Shown piece after piece: positions 1 to 11,405 of a stretch of DNA of 64,000 nucleotides. The first letter of the stretch is position 1. The number at the start of each line of letters is the position of its first letter. The stretch spans positions 46,166,843-46,230,842 of the forward strand of contig NC_065538.1 in the NCBI RefSeq assembly GCF_932294415.1. Reading direction: 5' to 3'. This stretch comes from Quercus robur. Its lineage: Eukaryota; Streptophyta; Magnoliopsida; Fagales; Fagaceae. A program made the translations under genes and the position numbers. The notes under the pieces were generated by a model. That model ran no database searches, was not told the origin of the DNA, and saw only the letters and a program-made list of their open reading frames with translations.

Positions 1-1
1 A

Positions 2-2500
2 CAATCAGAGAGGCATTTGTTAAGATCTGGTCGTCGTATTTCAAAACCTAAGGCAGATGTATTTGATACCATGGTGAATACAGGTATAAGAACAAAGAAT
101 GCTTATTCATATCTAACAAAAGAAGTTGGAGGGAGTGAAAATGTGGGTTTTACCGAAAGAGATTGTTATAATCATGTGAATATGCAAAAGATTACAATGA
201 TTAGTGCTGGAGATGCTTAAAGCTTATTGAATCATTTTAAGTCTAAGCATACAGAAGATCCCATGTTTTTTTACACAGTTCAAGTAGATCAAGAAAATCG
301 AATGACAAATTTTTTCTGGAGAGATGGGAGATCAAGAGTTGATTATGATTGTTTTGGAGATGTAGTAGTATTTGACACTACATACCGTACCAACAAATAT
401 AATTTGATTTGTGCTCCATTTGTAGGTGTTAATCACCATTGGCAAAATGTGATGTTTGGATGTGCATTCCTTTTGGATGAGACCACTGATTCATTTAAAT
501 GGTTGTTTAAGTCATTCTTAGACTCAATGGGGAATCGATCGCCTATAATAATTTTCACTGACCTGGATCAAGCTATGTCAAATGCCATTGGGGAAGTGTT
601 TCCAAATACACATCATCGGCTATGTTTGTGGCATATTTCAAAAAATGCTCCTTCTCGCTTAGGAGACTTAAACTCTAACTCAGAGTTTATGTACTTGTTC
701 AACAAGTGCCAAAAATATTGTGATTCAGAATTGGAATTTCAACAGACATGGGATCAAATGACACAAAAATTTGATATTGAGAATCATCATTGGCTTAATA
801 TGATGTACAAAATTTGACATAAGTGGAGCACTGCATTCACTAAGGATTTTTTCACAGCTGAATTTAAATCTTCCTCGAGGAGTGAGAGCACGAACCATGT
901 TTTGAATGGTATAGCAAATAAATCAATTAGCCTCACTAAGTTTGTAATTGAATATGAAAATGTATTGGCAGGTATGCGTTCCTCAGAGTTGGATGAAGAT
1001 TTTCGATGCAAGCAAGTTGCCCCACAAAAAGCAGTTAAGAAGAGTGGCATTTTGGGTCATGCAGCTCAAATTTACACCTGTAAGATATTCAATTTATTTG
1101 AAAATCAATTTCTTAAGAGTCTTGCAATGGTTTGGGATCAAGTTGATTGCCAAGATACAATTAGTGTTTTTGAGGTCAAAGAAGAAAATAGTGAAAGAGT
1201 ACGCATTGTCCGGTTTGATTGTCTCAATAACAATATTTCTTGTTTTTGTAAGAAATTTGAGTCATTGGGGATTCTTTGTTGTCATGCATTGTGGGTTTTT
1301 AGTATAAAAAATTTAACTAGAATTCCAAGTCAATACATTTTGAAACGTTGGAAAAAAGAGGCTAAGAAGGGGATGATGACTTGCAAACAAGACAATCATT
1401 CACTTAGTAATGATAAAGAGGCAAAGATAGTATGGCGTAATAGCATGATGCGAATAGCTAATACAATCATATCTAAAAGTCAAGGGGAGGATAGCCTTAA
1501 GAGAATTTGCCAAAAATTGCTATTGGAACTTGATGAAAAAATTGAAAGGGAGTTATCAAGGGTCAAGTTTGGTACAGATGAAAATGTGGAAGAGAATGAA
1601 GTCATACAATCTGACACCACTGATGAAATGCCTTGCTTGCCAAATGAGGTGTTAGTGTTAAATCCCCCATGTGTGAGATCAAAAGGTTTAAGAAATACTA
1701 GACTTAAAGGGCACTTTGAGAAGCACAAGGCAAACACATCTAAAGATGCATCTTCTTCAAGTGAGTAACTTTTTGTTAAAAACTAAATATACAATTTAAC
1801 ATTTTTATCATCACTAAATATTTTTTGTATATTAAATTCTGATTTTGTGTGTGATTTTTTTTTGTGTACAATTTCATAGGAAAAAGAAAACAACAAGTAG
1901 TTGATGAACATTCAAATGTCTCATTTGGTGGCGCATACAATACACTAGTCTGTCAACCACCTAATCCCTACTCTTATACAGGCTTTACAAGTGCTAACTT
2001 ATATGGTCAATCTTACTCGCCTTGGACAATGCATTCTCAGGTATATATATAATGTATAGTCATAATCTGATTGCTATACTTGATACCTAATTACGAGCTA
2101 TTTTCTATTTAGGACATGAGCTATGTAAATGTACCATTTACATCTATGTTGCAAGGTACCGATGTTGTAGCCCAACTTAGTTAGGTAAATTGACACAATT
2201 CATTCATTCTATACTATGTGAAACTATATGTACAAAGCTTTGTTTCTATATAATGTGTTCTTATATTTTATTCCTTATAGAATTCATCTACTTCCCAAAT
2301 GAGCTCATTGATTTATAATTCCAAGCAACCAGATTACAAATATAGCCAAGAGGTAAATTTGGAAATTATTGTGGCATACTTGTTTTATCAATAGTGTCAT
2401 TTATTTCTTGTTCTCAAGGATTACTTACTTTATACATTTTATTTATTTATTTTTCTTTAAATTAGGTTGTCAACCACATAGAAAAGTTACAGAAGTAGGA
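2..2500 (+). pseudogene. FAR1/FHY3-related (FRS) MULE-transposase-derived gene, two in-frame stops, 5' end outside window
   Basis: FRS proteins are transcription factors domesticated from Mutator-like transposases; FHY3 and FAR1 act in far-red light signalling in the nucleus. One frame (position mod 3 = 2) runs from the window edge to 1768 and encodes the end of an N-terminal region, a MULE transposase core and a SWIM zinc finger (CFC...CCH, about 1240-1300). Two transposase-type acidic residues are visible: Asp in VFDTTY (codon 374-376) and Asp in IFTDLD near 560. The frame is interrupted by TAA at 218-220 and TGA at 815-817, both explicable as C-to-T changes of CAA and CGA. Small 3' exons with GT..AG borders follow at about 1880-2040, 2113-2184, 2281-2352 and 2466 onward, encoding a Tyr/Gln-rich tail. 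The retained splice sites suggest recent decay. Two sequencing errors are possible but less likely. Confidence 0.88.
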
Positions 2501-3080
2501 CATGGGCAATGGCCACAAAGAACTAAGTAAGAGAGTTCATAAGGTATTTTTTGAAAAAGGTAGAGTTGGAGTTGGAGCTGGGATTGGAAGAGCTAGAACA
2601 TGAGATATATGATGTGTACTTGGATCAACATTTGATGGATTTCATTTTTATTTTTATTTTTTGTTGTTGTTAGGACTTTATATTATTAGCATATGTTAGT
2701 GCTAGATTGAGGTTGATTGTGGTCGCTCTTTTGTAAGCTCTCCATGAGTTTCTTTTTTGTGTTGATATTTTTCAGAGCCATTGTGTACTCATGAGGCAAT
2801 TTTGTAATGACCAACTTAATATTATGCCAGTGTTATGATGAATCCATATTGATCGTTTTAATTTTAGTTGATGAGACCATTGTGTCTATTAAGCTGTGAA
2901 TTCCATCACACAAAGAGGGAGGCAAACTAGGTTGCCCACACTCTAGCCCACAAAGCTATTTAGTTTGACACAGAGATGGCTTGGCTTGAGGAGATTCAAT
3001 TTTTATTAAGTTCAATTTTTAACTTTAGCCCGCACTCCAGCCCGCAAAGCTATTCACTTTATTTGTGTCTTATTTTTTAG
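2501..3080. other. FRS 3' flank; no gene seen
   Basis: The stretch holds the AT-rich 3' flank of the FRS relic. A short imperfect direct repeat (a 'cccRcactcYagcccRcaaagctatt' motif near 2935 and near 3028) lies just before the oxygenase exon. I see nothing else. Confidence 0.5.
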
Positions 3081-3360
3081 GGAGGTTGTAAGTGAATATA
3101 CAAAACACATGATTGAACTAAGCAAAGCATTATTAGAATTACTATCAGAGGCTTTGGGACTTAACATTGACTACCTAGAAAACATAGAAGGCATGAAAAC
3201 TGAAACATTGGTATGCCACTATTACCCAGCTTGTCCTGAACCAGACTTGACCCTTGGCACAACAAAGCATTCGGACCCAGCCTTTCTAACCATACTCTTA
3301 CAAGACAGTATTGGTGGCCTCCAAGTCCTCCATCACACAAAAAAAAAAGGGTTCAATTTT
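3081..3360 (+). pseudogene. 2-oxoglutarate/Fe(II) oxygenase exon fragment (ACC-oxidase-homologue type)
   Basis: After a good acceptor (TTTTTTAG at 3073-3080) an open frame encodes the middle of a plant 2OG-Fe(II) dioxygenase of the '1-aminocyclopropane-1-carboxylate oxidase homologue' (DOXC) group. Visible family marks are the LGLN..YLE segment, [15 protein letters not shown], and the [13 protein letters not shown] motif, which supplies the first two metal ligands (His, Asp). Homology stops after GGLQVLHH, where an A-tract leads into unrelated sequence with an early stop. The final exon with the distal His and the RxS motif is missing, as are the upstream exons, so the piece cannot make an active enzyme. 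It is either a truncated gene copy or a fragment moved by a transposon. Confidence 0.75.
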
Positions 3361-3363
3361 TAA

Positions 3364-4262
3364 TTTTGGGTTGTAGGCTCTGCAGTAGGAAGAATTTTTG
3401 TTGCATATCACAATCACCAAACTAAAATTCATCCACACTTTCAGTAGTCCTCTTACTCAACCATGAAACTGAACCAACATAAGATCAAAAGCAACATTTT
3501 TAACATTGATTGAAATATTCCGAATATATTAAAATTTTAAAATAATCCTCTCTAACATAATAAACCATAAAATTTAAGAAAATATGAATATAGCTTAGTT
3601 ACACACCAACTGGCAGAAAAATAAGCAAAACAACTACCACCATCTAAAATAACACATCAGCTCAAGGCAAAACTGTAAAGCACAAAGCATTGGAACTAAA
3701 GTTTTTAACAGGTATTTTCACAAACATCATCTGTGCATTTCCAAAACAACATTAAAATCAAATCAAATATAAATCAGCCACATTTGGGCTAGAGAGAGAG
3801 ATGAGAAAGCCTTAAGATAGGAGGTGACATGGGCAAGCACAGTCGGTGGTGGTGGTGTGGGACTTCGTGGTTGATGCAACCATGGAGATTCGGCCATTTT
3901 TGTCCCACAGAAAAGTATGGTAGAAACAGAGATTTTAAAGTTTGGTGAAGCTGAAGAAAAAATGGAGAAAATGAACAGAGAAAGTGAGCTAAAGAGAAGA
4001 GAAAAGGGAGAAAATGGAGTAAGCCTTTAGTGTTCTCCGCCGCTTGTCTTCTGCCTCTGCTTTGTTTTGTTTTCTTTATGGCTTTTAAGCCATTAAGTTG
4101 AGAACCCTACTGAGAAAATGGAGTAAGCCTTTAGTTATATTCCTTATTTTTATTGATGTGGGCCAGGTGTTGCTTCATGACCCGCCAACTCAAATATGCA
4201 AATTTTAAATATGCTAGCAATTCAAACGGTAACAGACGTTAACAAAGTCTCCTTTATTACGA
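3364..4262. other. Gene-free AT-rich stretch
   Basis: I see no convincing coding sequence. A minus-strand exon-like stretch near 3830-3900 has a short 'ccatggagattc' similarity to 32079-32090, but no frame extends from it. Confidence 0.4.
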
Positions 4263-4621
4263 CTAGCCTCTAAGCACGCGCTCACGCGCGTGCTCAGAGG
4301 CTCTTCTATTTTTTGGATAAGGGTTAATTTAGAGCATTTATTATAATTTGGGATTACTATATTTTCTAATCACAAAAAAAACCTAGGGTGTGATGAGTGT
4401 CATGTGTGGAGAAATAATTTTCCAATCACACCCCTAGATTTTTTTGTGATGAAAAATTATTGTGATTGGAAAATTATTTCTCCACACATGACACTCATCA
4501 CACCCCTAGGTTTTTTTTGTGATTAGAAAATGTAGTAATCCCAAATTATAATAAATGCTCTAAATTAACCCTTATCCAAAAAATAGAAGAGCCTCTGAGC
4601 ACGCGCGTGCTCAGAGGCTAG
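4263..4621. repeat. 359-bp palindrome whose two ends both look like Helitron 3' termini
   Basis: Two arms of about 160 bp run outward from a loop near 4426-4461 and are near-perfect inverted copies. Each outer end carries a GC-rich hairpin (gcctct..gagc acgcgcgtgc tcagaggc type) and CTAG. The left end is preceded by A at 4262 and the right end followed by T at 4622, so both satisfy the Helitron 3' rule on opposite strands. The same ~80-bp 3' tail closes the Helitron at 49449-50281. The arms could fold into a long RNA hairpin if transcribed. It could alternatively be a foldback MITE that has borrowed these ends. Confidence 0.75.
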
Positions 4622-5956
4622 TTTTTTGCTAATAAATTTTGTAAGGTTATATGTAATGAATAAATAAGAAAAGAGGAAAATTATCTTATGAGAGATTCTC
4701 ATGAAACCTCTCTCCTACATTACGTGTGGGTTTCCTATACTGTTGTTACATGTCTCCCACAAACCCACCTAAAATGTTTTTCCTTTTGATATGTTTGTAG
4801 TCATTTTGTTTGGAATTTTTTTTTTTAAAGCTTCATAAAATTTATTTGTTACTAAAATTTTGATCCGCCTTATATTTTTCTTTTTCACAATCTCCCTACT
4901 AAAATGTTTGGATAATCAAATTTAATGGTTACTAAAATATACTCAGAATTATCTATATCACTCTTAGCTAACTTGCACTCTCAAATGACAAAAAATAAAA
5001 AAATAAAAAGGGAATAATATAAAAAATAAAAAATGAAGAATTTAATGCAACATAAAAAATGAAAAGAATTCTAAAATGAAAGAAAGAAAACAATCAAACA
5101 AAATGGTATATGCCATTCAGTTAGTAAAATGTAAACAAAATGATTTCAAAAATTTGTTTGTGCCCTCTACTAAGTCCATAATCAAAAGGTAGTTTCTCAA
5201 TAAAATGAATAAATGGTAAAAAAAAGTCAGCTACTTACAATACATAATATTTACTTTAAAAAAAATACATCTCTCTTAGATCAAAAGCCAGGGCAGTCAA
5301 TTGTTCTCCCATCTTGCTAATATCCTCATGTTCTTTGCACATGTACATAACATCTGCAAGAAAAAAAAAATGGTAAGACCTGGGCTCCACACAAAGCACA
5401 AAATGGTGTTGTAGAATAGAGGCCAAAGATGCAAATGTTCAATCCGAAATAAAACCAAATAAATTGTGCAAGCAAAGGAATGATCAGTGGCACAACCATC
5501 CATTGAGTTCCATTGATTTTCTTATGAAATCAAAGAATTAATGGGATTTTGAGGAATGCTCTGCATATTGGGTTCCACAGTTTGCTAACAGCACCACACG
5601 TGGTCTTGCCTAGCTTGCAATTGAGATTAAATCCATTTAAATTTTTGTTCAAAAAAATTCTAAAATAAATTTATTACAACATAAATAAAAAAGAAACCCT
5701 ACTCACCATATATTCTGTATGACAATGGTTGCAACCCGAGGCATTAAAAATTGGATAACAATGAATGGAACTCAAGAGAAGACACGTTGAGAGCAAAAAC
5801 AGATACAATATTTTAAAGCATCAATTGAATGTAAGAAATAGAAAACTAAAAACATTATAAGTAAAAGAATAATATTTTCTTATATACTTATCCGGATAAT
5901 CTTGGAAGTCAAGTAATGAAGTCTTTTGTTATTCCAGTGCATTAATATTCTCTTCG

Positions 5957-5991
<35 letters not shown>

Positions 5992-6080
5992 ATATATCCA
6001 GAAGAAGAAGAAGATGAAAAGGAAGGAGGATATAACATGAAACTTAAATAAAATAAAATAAAAACTGGATAAGCAAAAGA
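4622..6080. other. AT-rich sequence without genes; long poly-T at about 5959-5990
   Basis: No exon-like or conserved frame is visible. The minus-strand frame at 5297-5503 has no recognisable domain and looks accidental. Confidence 0.4.
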
Positions 6081-6082
6081 AG

Positions 6083-7050
6083 TTAAAGAGAAGTTAAAAT
6101 TTTTAAATTTGATAGTAAAGCAATTTCTTAGGAGTAAAACATGGGAGAGTGGAATTCAAACAATTTGTTAGGAGTAAAATGTGGGAGTGGAATTCATACG
6201 TGTTAAGGTTTTTTTTTTTTTTTTTTTTTTTTTCAAAATAGAAATGTGGTAGATAATTTTTTTGATACAACGTGGCTTTTTTCATTAGGTTTTTTGTTTT
6301 CAATTTTTATCAATTTAAGATTTTAAACCATTTCTTATGATTTAGAGATAAAGATGAGTTTATTAAATTAAGGGTATTTCATTAGGTTTTTTTTTTACTG
6401 AACGTGAGGTTTTTTCTAAGAATAAAATATTAGAAATTTTTTTTACTAAACGTGAGGTTTTTTTTAAGAATATAATATTAGAAACATGTGTTAGAATAAG
6501 TGGGTTAGTAGAATTGTTCCTATTTTGTAGGTAATGTTTTGTCAAATTTATCTAAAATTTAGGACTCTTTAAATTGATAATTTTACATGTCTAACCCTAC
6601 TATTTTACATGTCCATTTCAATGACTCCTCAATGCAATCCAAAAAGTTTGTGCATACGTGAACCTAAGAGAGATAAAAGAATTAGGTAACCAAGTATTAT
6701 TATTATTATTATTATTATTTTAAAAAAACTTTAATTAACAAACCAACGTTAGCATGCATGTTATTAAAGAGAAGTTAAAATTTTTTAAATTTGATAGTAA
6801 AGCAGTTTCTTAGGAGTAAAACATGGGAGAGTGGAATTCAAACAGTTTGTTAGGAGTAAAATGTGGGAGTGGAATTCAAACGTGTTAAGGTTTTTTTTTT
6901 TCTTTTTTCTATTTTTTTTTTTGAATTTGAAAAAAAAAAGGGTTGGCCAGAGTTTTTTTTTTTTTACAAAACGTAGGATTTTTTTTTTTTTCAAAATAGA
7001 AATGTGGTAGATAATTTTTTTGATACAACGTGGCTTTTTTTGTTTTCAAT
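6083..7050. repeat. Dispersed direct duplication (6083-6300 and 6769-7040)
   Basis: A block running from 'gagaagttaaaatt' through 'ggaattcaaac' and a T-tract to 'gatacaacgtggc' occurs twice with few differences. The second copy has gained an extra T/A-rich stretch of about 80 bp (6900-6980). An (ATT)n run at about 6699-6718 lies between the copies. Short frames here are translations of T-tracts. Confidence 0.7.
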
Positions 7051-7114
7051 CACCACCAACATTTCAAAATTAAATTTAAAAAAAAAAAGAAAAAAAAAAG
7101 AGTTAACGTGATAC

Positions 7115-7145
<31 letters not shown>

Positions 7146-7345
7146 ACTCAAGGTTGCTACATACCTAAATAAAAAAATTTAACGCCAAAAACATATACAT
7201 TCAGTCACCTCCAACATTTCAAAATTACATTTAAAAAAAAGAAAAAAAGGATAGTTAACGTGATACATTAAAAAAAAAAATGTAGAACTCAAGGTTGCTA
7301 CATACCTAAATAAAAAAATTTAACGCCAAAAACATATACAATGAT
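7049..7345. repeat. Tandem duplication of a ~155-bp unit with (AT)n runs
   Basis: Two adjacent units each contain 'caacatttcaaaatta', 'gttaacgtgatacat', 'gaactcaaggttgctacata' and 'aacgccaaaaacatataca'. They differ mainly in A-tract length and an (AT)n run at about 7114-7138. A further (AT)n run follows at 7360-7384. Confidence 0.7.
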
Positions 7346-7350
7346 GGTAA

Positions 7351-7381
<31 letters not shown>

Positions 7382-7572
7382 TATGAAGAAGGAAAAAAAA
7401 AAAGAAGTGAAGTGAGGAAGGAGAAGGAAATAGTAATTGATCATTTATATGAAACTATTTTTATTTCAATTCAAAAATTTTAAATAAAATGTAAACAAAG
7501 GCTATTAAAGGAGGTAAGGGAAGTCATATTGTTTAACTGTTTACGAATGATTTTGAATGCTTCTTTTGTAGC

Positions 7573-8562
7573 ATAAGGCAGCCCTGTCTTTGGATCACAA
7601 TACCTACAACATGAAATGACAATTCATTAAGAAGTGCAATGGTAAAGTATATGAAGGAACTATTTATTTCAAAATTACATTTAAAAAAAAGAAGAAGGAA
7701 AAAAAAAAGTAGAACTTAAAGAAAGTCAATCATAAACAAAAGAAAAGAAAATAAAGAGGAATTTGCAAAAAATAGAACCTGAAAATTTGTTGAAGCCTCT
7801 GACAGTAAATGTCTTTAATCTGAAGAAAAAGAAAGGAGGATGTAGAGCTAAACTAAATGTCTTCAATCTGAAGAAAAAAAAAATGAGAGAGAGAAAGTGA
7901 GATAGAAACTGCAAAGCGTACGTGAGTTTGTGGTTTTAAAATGTAGGAGTTTTAATTTACATATCTATCCTCGGTAGTTGAAAACTTGTAAGTGGGTATG
8001 ATGAGAGTATCTTAGGCATGAAAAATGTGGAATCCAAACAGGGGAAGCCCCTTAAATAGTAGTATAGATAAGGTAGCCCTGTCTTTGGATCACAATACCT
8101 ACAACATGAAATGACAATTCATTAAGAAGTGCAATGGTAAAGTATATGAAGGAACCATTTATTTCAAAATTACATTTAAAAAAAAGAAGAAGGAAAAAAA
8201 AAATTAGAACTTAAAGAAAGTCAATCATAAACAAAAGAAAAGAAAATAAAGAGGAATTTGCAAAAAATAGAACCTGAAAATTTGTTGAAGCCTCTGACAG
8301 TAAATGTCTTTAATCTGAAGAAAAAGAAAGGAGGATGTAGAGCTAAACTAAATGTCTTCAATCTAAAGAAAAAAAAAATGAGAGAGAGAAAGTGAGATAG
8401 AAACTGCAAAGCGTACGTGAGTTTGTGGTTTTAAAATGTAGGAGTTTTAATTTACATATCTATCCCCGGTAGTTGAAAACTTGTAAGTGGGTATGATGAG
8501 GGTATCTTAGGTATGAAAAATGTGGAATCCAAACAGGGGAAGCCCCTTAAATAGTAGTATAG
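7573..8562. repeat. Two tandem 495-bp units, junction at a Helitron-like 5' end
   Basis: Unit 1 (7573-8067) and unit 2 (8068-8562) are nearly identical and both start with 'ataagg' plus a 'agccctgtctttgg' segment. Each ends with the sequence that, on the minus strand, is a Helitron-like 5' terminus. The identical 62-residue frames at 7726-7914 and 8221-8409 are only this duplication and are not genes. Confidence 0.85.
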
Positions 8563-8563
8563 A

Positions 8564-9190
8564 TAAGCTGGCAGTTCAAGTGAGGTAAGCAAATTTTAAT
8601 GTGCTAACATACTCCGGGACTAGGCAATAATTTCCCTACCATCACATAATATAATCCAATAATAATAATTATACATAGAGTGTTATTATTATTTTTTTTT
8701 ATATACTTATTACCTACAGTTAGAACGTTAGATAGAAAATAAATAAAATAGAAAAAAAAAAAATTATGGCTAAAGCCTACAATATGTGGCCTGTGTTCGT
8801 GGAAAAAGACAAAGCTTTGAAGAGTTTGAAACATTTGTTCAAAATTTTCAACTATGTCAGAATTATTCACAACTCTCGCTCTCTTTCTCAAACTCTTTTC
8901 ATTTCGATTTTTGTATTCACAAAGTAATACAAAAGAAGAGAAGACGAAGAAGAATCACTTTACTCTCAATCTCATATCTCTCATCTCTCTCTCTTTGTTT
9001 CTCAAAATTTCGTCATTCCAATTCTTGTGTAGGTCACAGAGTAAAGAAGGTATGATCGGTTTTGTGTCTGCAACCAGGGATGTGGTGGAGAGTGGTGGAC
9101 CGGTGGTATCATGTTTATTCTTTTATTTTGTACCAGTTAGGTGTCAAATTCTCAAAATCTAGTTTTTTTTAGCTATCCAGTGACTGGTGA
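8564..9190. other. AT-rich spacer with CT-rich leader-like segment
   Basis: Positions 8870-9050 are CT-rich and look like a plant 5' leader. The frames there have no recognisable domain. The hAT element begins just downstream, so any gene that started here is interrupted. Confidence 0.35.
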
Positions 9191-9198
9191 GATCGACC

Positions 9199-9804
9199 CA
9201 GTGGTGACTCTAGAAAATTTTTTCAGGGTGTTCCTCAACAAGCATAAATTACACAATCTAATAAAAAAAAATTTATATATTGACAACAACAACAATAAAA
9301 AAACACGCAAATACATAAAATTTACAATTGTCTTCTACGAGTTTTCATATTTTGAAATCGTTGCATGATAGTCTCATTATCAATGCTACAAGTTACATCT
9401 TTTTCAATATACACAACCAAGCAATCATTCATATCTCCCATTCGATTGCGCAGTTCATTAATTATTTATATATTTCATTGTTGAAAAACTTCTTTCTACT
9501 GTTGTAGTAGTAACATGAAGGGTTAAAGTTAACTTCACAAGCAAATAGACTAGTAGATAAGTCTCATGCTTCCTTGTGCTTACTAACTTTTCAACAAATT
9601 CACTAACTCCTTGAAACTCTAAAAAGAAGTCATTGCTCAAGTGCCAAAATATCTAGGATTTGTTTACAATTATAGCACCTACTGTGTATTTTTTTTTTTT
9701 TTAGCAAATGACATGTTAAGATACAAACACGCGTATCTAAAATTGGACACGTGCTATAAAAGGACTCAACACCAACTTCACCCGCACCAACTTCACCCGT
9801 TTGT

Positions 9805-9836
<32 letters not shown>

Positions 9837-10815
9837 GAGAAACAAACCCATACAAGAGAAAGGGAAATGGATTAAACAGTGAAATCTCTTATAGAATTAG
9901 AATTTATTGACACCATTCTCTTTCTTCCAGCTTGATGTTAGAAATCTCTTAACTGACATGGTTGAATCATGAATGTTATACTCCTTCCCCAAACTACCCT
10001 TGACCAAAGATTAAAAACTCAAGTCTTTTAGACTTAAAAAGAAAGCCCACAAATGTAAATATCTACTCCAAAACCCAACAACATCACACAACCAAAACTC
10101 TCAACATCTCAATTTATTATCGTATGAAAAAAAAAAAACCACTCAATTTATTACAGATACCACCATTAAGACAAAACTAAACCCAAACAGACGTAAACAC
10201 ATTTTTCTTTGTTTGAAACTTACAATTGACTTACTCTGAATACAAACAGACATTGCAGATCACATCTGTTGGGTTTGGAAATCAATTAATCAAACAATAG
10301 ACAGTCACTCTCTCTTCCTTACAAAAAGTCCTATCCGTAGGGGCGTTGACGACGACGACGCGGAGGGGCGAGCAAGTGATCCGATGATTCCGATCTCTGT
10401 TTGTTGCTCGGAGCGAGCGATCCGATTTAGCGATCTCAAGCAGCGTTGCAGCAAGCGAGCGAGCGATCAGCGATCCGATCTCAAGCAACGACGGCGTTGA
10501 AAAGAACCCGTTGCTCTGTCTCTAGGTTTGGATTGGATTTTAGTGATTTTTTTTTTTTTAATTTTTTAATTTTTTGGAGAATCCATGGGTTTGCTACGTT
10601 GGGCTTGTCGTGGGCTCTGTTACATTTTTTTTTTTTGCTTGAAAGTAGAACATATAATTTTTTTTTTTTTTTATTAATTTAAGGATGTTCCTAATTCTGT
10701 GATTGAGGGTGTTCCTAATACAGAGGAAATATAAAAATTAAAAAAAAATTCAGGATTTTTTTTCAGCTTAGGGCGTTCCTAGGAATACCCTAAGTTGTAA
10801 GTGGCGTTGCCACTA
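9199..10815 (-). mobile_element. hAT transposon derivative with 8-bp target-site duplication
   Basis: The left end starts CAGTGGTGACTC and the right end, read on the minus strand, starts TAGTGGCAACGC, a hAT-like terminal inverted repeat. The element is flanked by the direct repeat GATCGACC at 9191-9198 and 10816-10823, the 8-bp duplication diagnostic of hAT insertion. The tail of a hAT transposase lies on the minus strand near the 9199 end, so transcription would have run from the 10815 end. The rest (T/A tracts and a GC-richer piece near 10330-10500) does not encode the catalytic part. It is a 1.6-kb internally deleted, non-autonomous copy. Confidence 0.85.
9322..9640 (-). pseudogene. hAT transposase C-terminal dimerisation region, frameshifted
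   Basis: The minus strand encodes the conserved C-terminus of plant hAT transposases of the TTF-zinc-finger type. It has a hydrophobic LLVKLTLTL segment, the ERSFSTMK motif of the hAT dimerisation domain, then, after a frame change near 9460-9470, LRNRMGDMNDCLVVYIEKD and a QRFQNMKTRR tail ending in TAA at 9322-9324. Catalytic residues upstream are absent. It sits inside the hAT element at 9199-10815 in the expected orientation and is its only recognisable coding remnant. Confidence 0.85.
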
Positions 10816-10823
10816 GATCGACC

Positions 10824-11405
10824 TTCTCCTTGCTAAAAAGAGAGACAAAGAGAAACATATGACACAGTTACAGTGAGCAGAGAGAGAGAGGCGGCGAGTG
10901 TGAGATCGTTTTTTTTTTTTTTTTTTCTAGCCAGCACCAAAATATCACTAGCTCTGGCGAGGGATACTCTAATGTTAAAATTGTGAGAGAAAATATTGAG
11001 AATGATGCGTGAGTTTTTTTTTTAGTAGTATTAAAATAACTACACTGAATGCTCTTATATATACCACACAAAGCCAAACTCAATCTCATTGTAATGCTTC
11101 TTGATCTTTTCGATGATCTTTCGCTTTTCCTCTACTTGCTCAGCCAACACTTTCTCCTCATTCTTTATGGCCCAGAGAAATTTAGTGCTTAATGTGCTCT
11201 TGTTTCCTTTACAAAACTACAACCTCCCTCTCACTTGCTTATATTGCCCAAGTGGAGAATCAAACAGCTTTTTAATTAAAACATAAATGTGCTATCACAG
11301 GGTCTACTACTTTTAGAATCATCAATCGGCATACATATGATTCTTGTTAAACAATCAAACATGTGAATTTATTTTATAGGTCAAAATATGTGAAATAGGA
11401 TTACA
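10824..11405. other. Spacer with a short coiled-coil-like minus-strand frame (about 11044-11180)
   Basis: On the minus strand 11180-11044 a charged open stretch (NEEKVLAEQVEEKRK, then KIIEKIKKHYNEIE) looks like an exon remnant of a coiled-coil protein. I cannot name the family. The remainder is AT-rich with no gene. Confidence 0.35.

Larger units (their letters stand above)
4263..8563 (-). mobile_element. Candidate non-autonomous Helitron block (3' end at 4263, 5' ends at 8068 and 8563)
   Basis: Plant Helitrons start TC, end CTRR after a short hairpin, and insert between A and T. Read on the minus strand, positions 8563 and 8068 each start TCTATACTACTATTTAAGG preceded by A. At 4263-4266 the minus strand ends in CTAG followed by T, right after a GC-rich hairpin. 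Between these lie duplicated AT-rich blocks and no Rep/helicase frame, so any element would be non-autonomous. The pairing of these ends is my inference. The plus-strand 3' terminus at 4618-4621 complicates it, and the block could be several overlapping Helitron pieces. Confidence 0.5.

Noticed and set aside
7726-8409. Two identical 62-residue minus-strand frames
   Set aside because: Produced by the 495-bp tandem duplication; Phe-rich translation of A/G-rich DNA, no domain.
10282-10682. Short Arg/Ser-rich frames in GC-richer DNA near 10.3-10.7 kb
   Set aside because: Lie inside the hAT element, with repeated 'gagcgagcgatcc' motifs and no recognisable protein family.
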